From Flavobacterium sp. SLB02 (lineage in GTDB: Bacteria; Bacteroidota; Bacteroidia; Flavobacteriales; Flavobacteriaceae), in contig NZ_CP045928.1 in NCBI RefSeq assembly GCF_009664855.1, positions 3,451,186 through 3,515,185 on the forward strand: 64,000 nt of DNA. Direction: 5' to 3'. Of this stretch, positions 61,997 through 64,000 are shown piece after piece; positions within the stretch are counted from its first letter, which is position 1; each line of letters opens with the position of its first letter. Made by a program: the position numbers and the translations under genes. The notes beneath the pieces were generated by a model. That model did not search any database, was not told the origin of the DNA, and saw only the letters and a program-made list of their open reading frames with translations.

Positions 61997-63157
61997 TCAT
62001 AGCTTAAAATCTAAGGAAGCAATGATTGCTTTTTCTTCATCGGTTGCTGTAAATCCTGAAATATCCCAATAGTTGGTTAAAATTTTATTTTGTTTATTAA
62101 AAAGTGTTTTCTCTTTAAAAACATCACTTTCATTATAGGTAAACTTTTGTTTGTTATAACTCGTGGTTATAAAGTTATTTCGAACCTGAATATTCTTAAC
62201 CTGATCTTTTAAGGTAAGATTATACGCTATTTCTTCATTCGAACTTAACAGGTAATAATCTGAACCATCTAATCTGTAATCTACTTTTACAAAAGATCTG
62301 GTGATTTTTTTTGATCCTATAGCCGGTTTCTCTTCGATTTTATCAGGATCTCCCGGGGTAAAAACACACGAGAATTCTACAATAAGCTTTTTTACAGGAT
62401 CATAAATCACCTCGAAACTATCTGCATCTTTTTTAGATTTATCAAGAGCAGTAATATTCATGACATAATAGTCTTTATTATTAGGATGACCTTTTATAAT
62501 AAAATCATATTCTTTTTTTGCTTTTGAATCTAAAACGGGATGAAAGTAATTTAGGTTCGAATAATTCTCCATAATATTATTGAGATTATAGCCTCTTAAA
62601 TCCGCGCTTACATCTGTTTCCAGCAAACCATAAGACCTGTTTTGCTCTACTAATAATGTAGTGGTTGACTTTTTATTTCCTGAAAACTGAAAATTTACCA
62701 GTCCGTCATTATAATACGAGTATTTATTATCGAGCATAAAAAACTCTCTCACGTAAACTTTAAGCCGGTAAGGTGTTGTTAGTTTTTCTATTGAATTAGA
62801 AACAATTCGTTGAAGTATTTTTTGTGGATTTTCTTTAGATAAGACAATTTCATCTAATTTGTTGTTCTTATTTTTTAGATAAACTACAAATTGATCTTCT
62901 TTTAAAGTAGCCCAGCGCAGGGTTAAATTCTCATAATTCATTTCAGAAACCTGAACATTCGAAGCTCCGTTGAGTACAAAAGTAACCTTTCCGTCTTCAT
63001 TACTTAACAAAACCTGTTTGGTTTTAAGTATAACAACCATTGCGTTTTCTATAGGCAACTGCGTTTCTATATCTTTTACAATGATAGAATATTCTGCATT
63101 TTGAGCAAAACTGTTAACACTAAAAAACACAATAAATAAAAATATCAATCTCTTCAT
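61997..63157 (-). CDS. Secreted carboxypeptidase-regulatory-like domain protein
   Basis: 386 residues with a signal peptide (FLFIVFFSVNSFAQNA). The N-terminal 80 residues form a carboxypeptidase-regulatory-like beta domain (YSIIVKDIETQLPIENAMVVI, LLSNEDGKVTF). The remaining 300 residues are an uncharacterised, beta-rich domain (VREFFMLDNKYSYYNDGLVNFQF, YYVMNITALDKSKKDADSFEV) with a layout like the DUF5686-type or plug-less outer-membrane-associated proteins of flavobacteria. No barrel end is evident. It is convergent with the TonB receptor; a functional link is only a guess. Confidence 0.72.
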   Translation of the reverse strand: MKRLIFLFIVFFSVNSFAQNAEYSIIVKDIETQLPIENAMVVILKTKQVLLSNEDGKVTFVLNGASNVQVSEMNYENLTLRWATLKEDQFVVYLKNKNNKLDEIVLSKENPQKILQRIVSNSIEKLTTPYRLKVYVREFFMLDNKYSYYNDGLVNFQFSGNKKSTTTLLVEQNRSYGLLETDVSADLRGYNLNNIMENYSNLNYFHPVLDSKAKKEYDFIIKGHPNNKDYYVMNITALDKSKKDADSFEVIYDPVKKLIVEFSCVFTPGDPDKIEEKPAIGSKKITRSFVKVDYRLDGSDYYLLSSNEEIAYNLTLKDQVKNIQVRNNFITTSYNKQKFTYNESDVFKEKTLFNKQNKILTNYWDISGFTATDEEKAIIASLDFKL

Positions 63158-63274
63158 AGGCGTTGTTAAATTTTCAACTAAAGTATTAATTTTTTATCAA
63201 TAAATTAACATTTAAAAAATAAAACCTTAAAAATCAACAAACTACCAAATGTCAAAATTTAAAATATGAGCAAA

Positions 63275-63305
63275 AAAAATCCTGAGTTGTTACTCAGGAT
63301 TTATA
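63275..63305 (-). terminator. Hairpin terminator of the ferredoxin gene
   Basis: AAATCCTGAGT pairs with ACTCAGGATTT around a 4-nt loop (about 63278-63303); on the minus strand it is followed by a T-run. The stem resembles the terminator at 61951. Confidence 0.88.
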
Positions 63306-63322
63306 TTTTCTACACTAAAAGT

Positions 63323-63676
63323 TTATTCATCACCATGTAAAAACGCTTGTCTGTTCAACAAGGTTTCTTCATCTTCTACGTGATTATCGTCTGGCACACA
63401 ACAATCAACAGGACACACAGCAGCGCATTGAGGTTCATCATGAAAACCTTTACACTCTGTACATTTTCCAGGAACAATATAATATACTTCGTCAGAAATT
63501 GGTGTTTGAGCATCATCTGCATCAACTTCAGTTCCGTCCGGTAAAATTATTTTTCCTGAAAGTCTTGTTCCGTCTTTATATCTCCAATCATCAGCGCCTT
63601 CATAAATTGCTGTATTTGGGCACTCTGGTTCACAAGCTCCACAGTTTATGCATTCGTCAGTTATAATTATTGCCAT
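63323..63676 (-). CDS. 4Fe-4S dicluster ferredoxin
   Basis: 117 residues with two [4Fe-4S] motifs: [12 protein letters not shown] (residues 9-20) and [18 protein letters not shown], the second with the long insertion between the second and third Cys seen in Alvin-type and clostridial-like ferredoxins. Between them lies an insertion of about 50 residues, characteristic of the flavobacterial form. The C terminus is acidic. It is an electron carrier of unknown partner. It is divergent from the acyl-CoA reductase gene, a gene order that I recall as conserved in flavobacteria. Confidence 0.92.
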   Translation of the reverse strand: MAIIITDECINCGACEPECPNTAIYEGADDWRYKDGTRLSGKIILPDGTEVDADDAQTPISDEVYYIVPGKCTECKGFHDEPQCAAVCPVDCCVPDDNHVEDEETLLNRQAFLHGDE

Positions 63677-63743
63677 CTTGTTCTTGGTTACATGTTAAAA
63701 GTTACAGGCTTTGAGTTTAAAATACCAAAGATTTCATTCTGCT

Positions 63744-63774
63744 TTGCCTTATAACGTAATATAGCTTATTTTTG
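63744..63774 (+). promoter_or_regulatory. Promoter of the acyl-CoA reductase gene (TTG-N20-TATTTTTG)
   Basis: TTG at 63744-63746, a 20-nt spacer and TATTTTTG at 63767-63774 match the flavobacterial consensus. The coding sequence follows 35-38 nt later. Confidence 0.6.
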
Positions 63775-63809
63775 TGCAAAATTACAATCAAAACAATTCA
63801 TAAACAAAC

Positions 63810-64000
63810 ATTATAACATTAGAAACAAAAAAAAGTGTTTTTGTTGAATTAGGAAAATTTTTAAGTCAGTTTTCCGAAGCAGAAAATACACGAAATGAAT
63901 CGGTTTTAGGTAATGACTTGTTTTTTGATGATTTTATAAAACTGATCCTTTTATCTCAATCTCATAACGGATGGTATACACCTGAACAAGTATACTTTGC
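63810..64000 (+). CDS. LuxC-type acyl-CoA reductase, 3'-truncated, non-standard start
   Basis: The frame runs to the right edge. It begins ITLETKKSVFVELGKFLS and continues SQSHNGWYTPEQVYF, which I recognise as the N terminus of flavobacterial acyl-CoA reductases, enzymes that reduce acyl-CoA or acyl groups to aldehydes. No in-frame ATG, GTG or TTG occurs at the expected start: the codons are ATT (63810) and ATA (63813). A promoter sits 35 nt upstream. Either ATT (a known rare start codon) or ATA is used, or the ATG was lost. Only about 63 codons are visible. Confidence 0.6.
   Translation, partial: MITLETKKSVFVELGKFLSQFSEAENTRNESVLGNDLFFDDFIKLILLSQSHNGWYTPEQVYF

Noticed and set aside
1..64000. 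CRISPR arrays, tRNA or rRNA genes, transposases, prophage
   Set aside because: No regularly spaced repeats, cloverleaf-like sequences, transposase motifs or phage structural genes were recognised; the short repeats are irregular and intergenic.

Overview
The window is a chromosomal segment of a Gram-negative Bacteroidota bacterium, almost certainly a Flavobacterium or a close relative. The reasons are: AT-rich DNA with A-rich rather than Shine-Dalgarno leaders; recurrent TAnnTTTG minus-7 promoter elements; a family content typical of Flavobacteriia (LtaS-like sulfatase, DUF6452/DUF6048 and DUF6095 proteins, TonB-dependent receptor with an N-terminal carboxypeptidase-regulatory-like domain, LuxC-type acyl-CoA reductase next to a dicluster ferredoxin); and several intergenic repeat types that I associate with flavobacterial genomes. 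No rRNA, tRNA, CRISPR array, prophage or insertion sequence was recognised.

Layout. 1-7570 is housekeeping and envelope: 3' end of a FUSC membrane protein, malate:quinone oxidoreductase, RuvX, an LtaS-like membrane sulfatase, a PAS protein and DapD. 7674-21751 is a lipopolysaccharide/surface-glycan region: a GT9 heptosyltransferase-like enzyme, WaaE-like GT2, a Kdo-kinase-like protein, a GT4, three GT2-type enzymes, a decayed GT4 pseudogene and, most notably, a tight six-gene operon (20452 down to 15680) of acyl carrier protein, KAS III, Rieske oxygenase, SDR ketoreductase, second KAS III and PglD/NeuD-like acyltransferase, divergent from a VioA-type sugar aminotransferase. I read this as a dedicated short-chain acyl pathway that makes an unusual hydroxylated N-acyl group and puts it on a 4-amino-4,6-dideoxy sugar of the surface polysaccharide.

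21789-38877 is mixed core metabolism and RNA modification: Sua5/TsaC, cysteine desulfurase, a two-repeat lipoprotein, Smr protein, a CysE-CysM cysteine operon, aldo/keto reductase, histidine kinase, RlmD, DUF6452/DUF6048 envelope proteins, a racemase, a THUMP rRNA methyltransferase, a small SAM methyltransferase and a ZIP transporter. At 39100-39848 a deletion scar joins the 5' end of an AraC-type membrane regulator to the 3' end of an outer-membrane receptor. 40029-46800 holds MurQ, small membrane proteins, a pentapeptide protein, DUF1572, TerC, and a cNMP/CBS/DUF294 protein paired with a DnaQ-like exonuclease. 47076-52471 carries ParC and ParE with a lipoprotein between them. 52634-64000 carries PncB, a transglutaminase, an FMN reductase, a BrkB/YihY membrane protein, a TIGR02117 protein flanked by direct repeats, YchF, a TonB-dependent receptor, a carboxypeptidase-regulatory-like protein, the ferredoxin and the 5' end of a LuxC-type acyl-CoA reductase with no standard start codon.

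All family names come from reading the translated sequences and from memory of the families; nothing was searched. Start sites were adjusted where the longest frame began with TTG/GTG upstream of a better ATG or a promoter element lay inside the frame.
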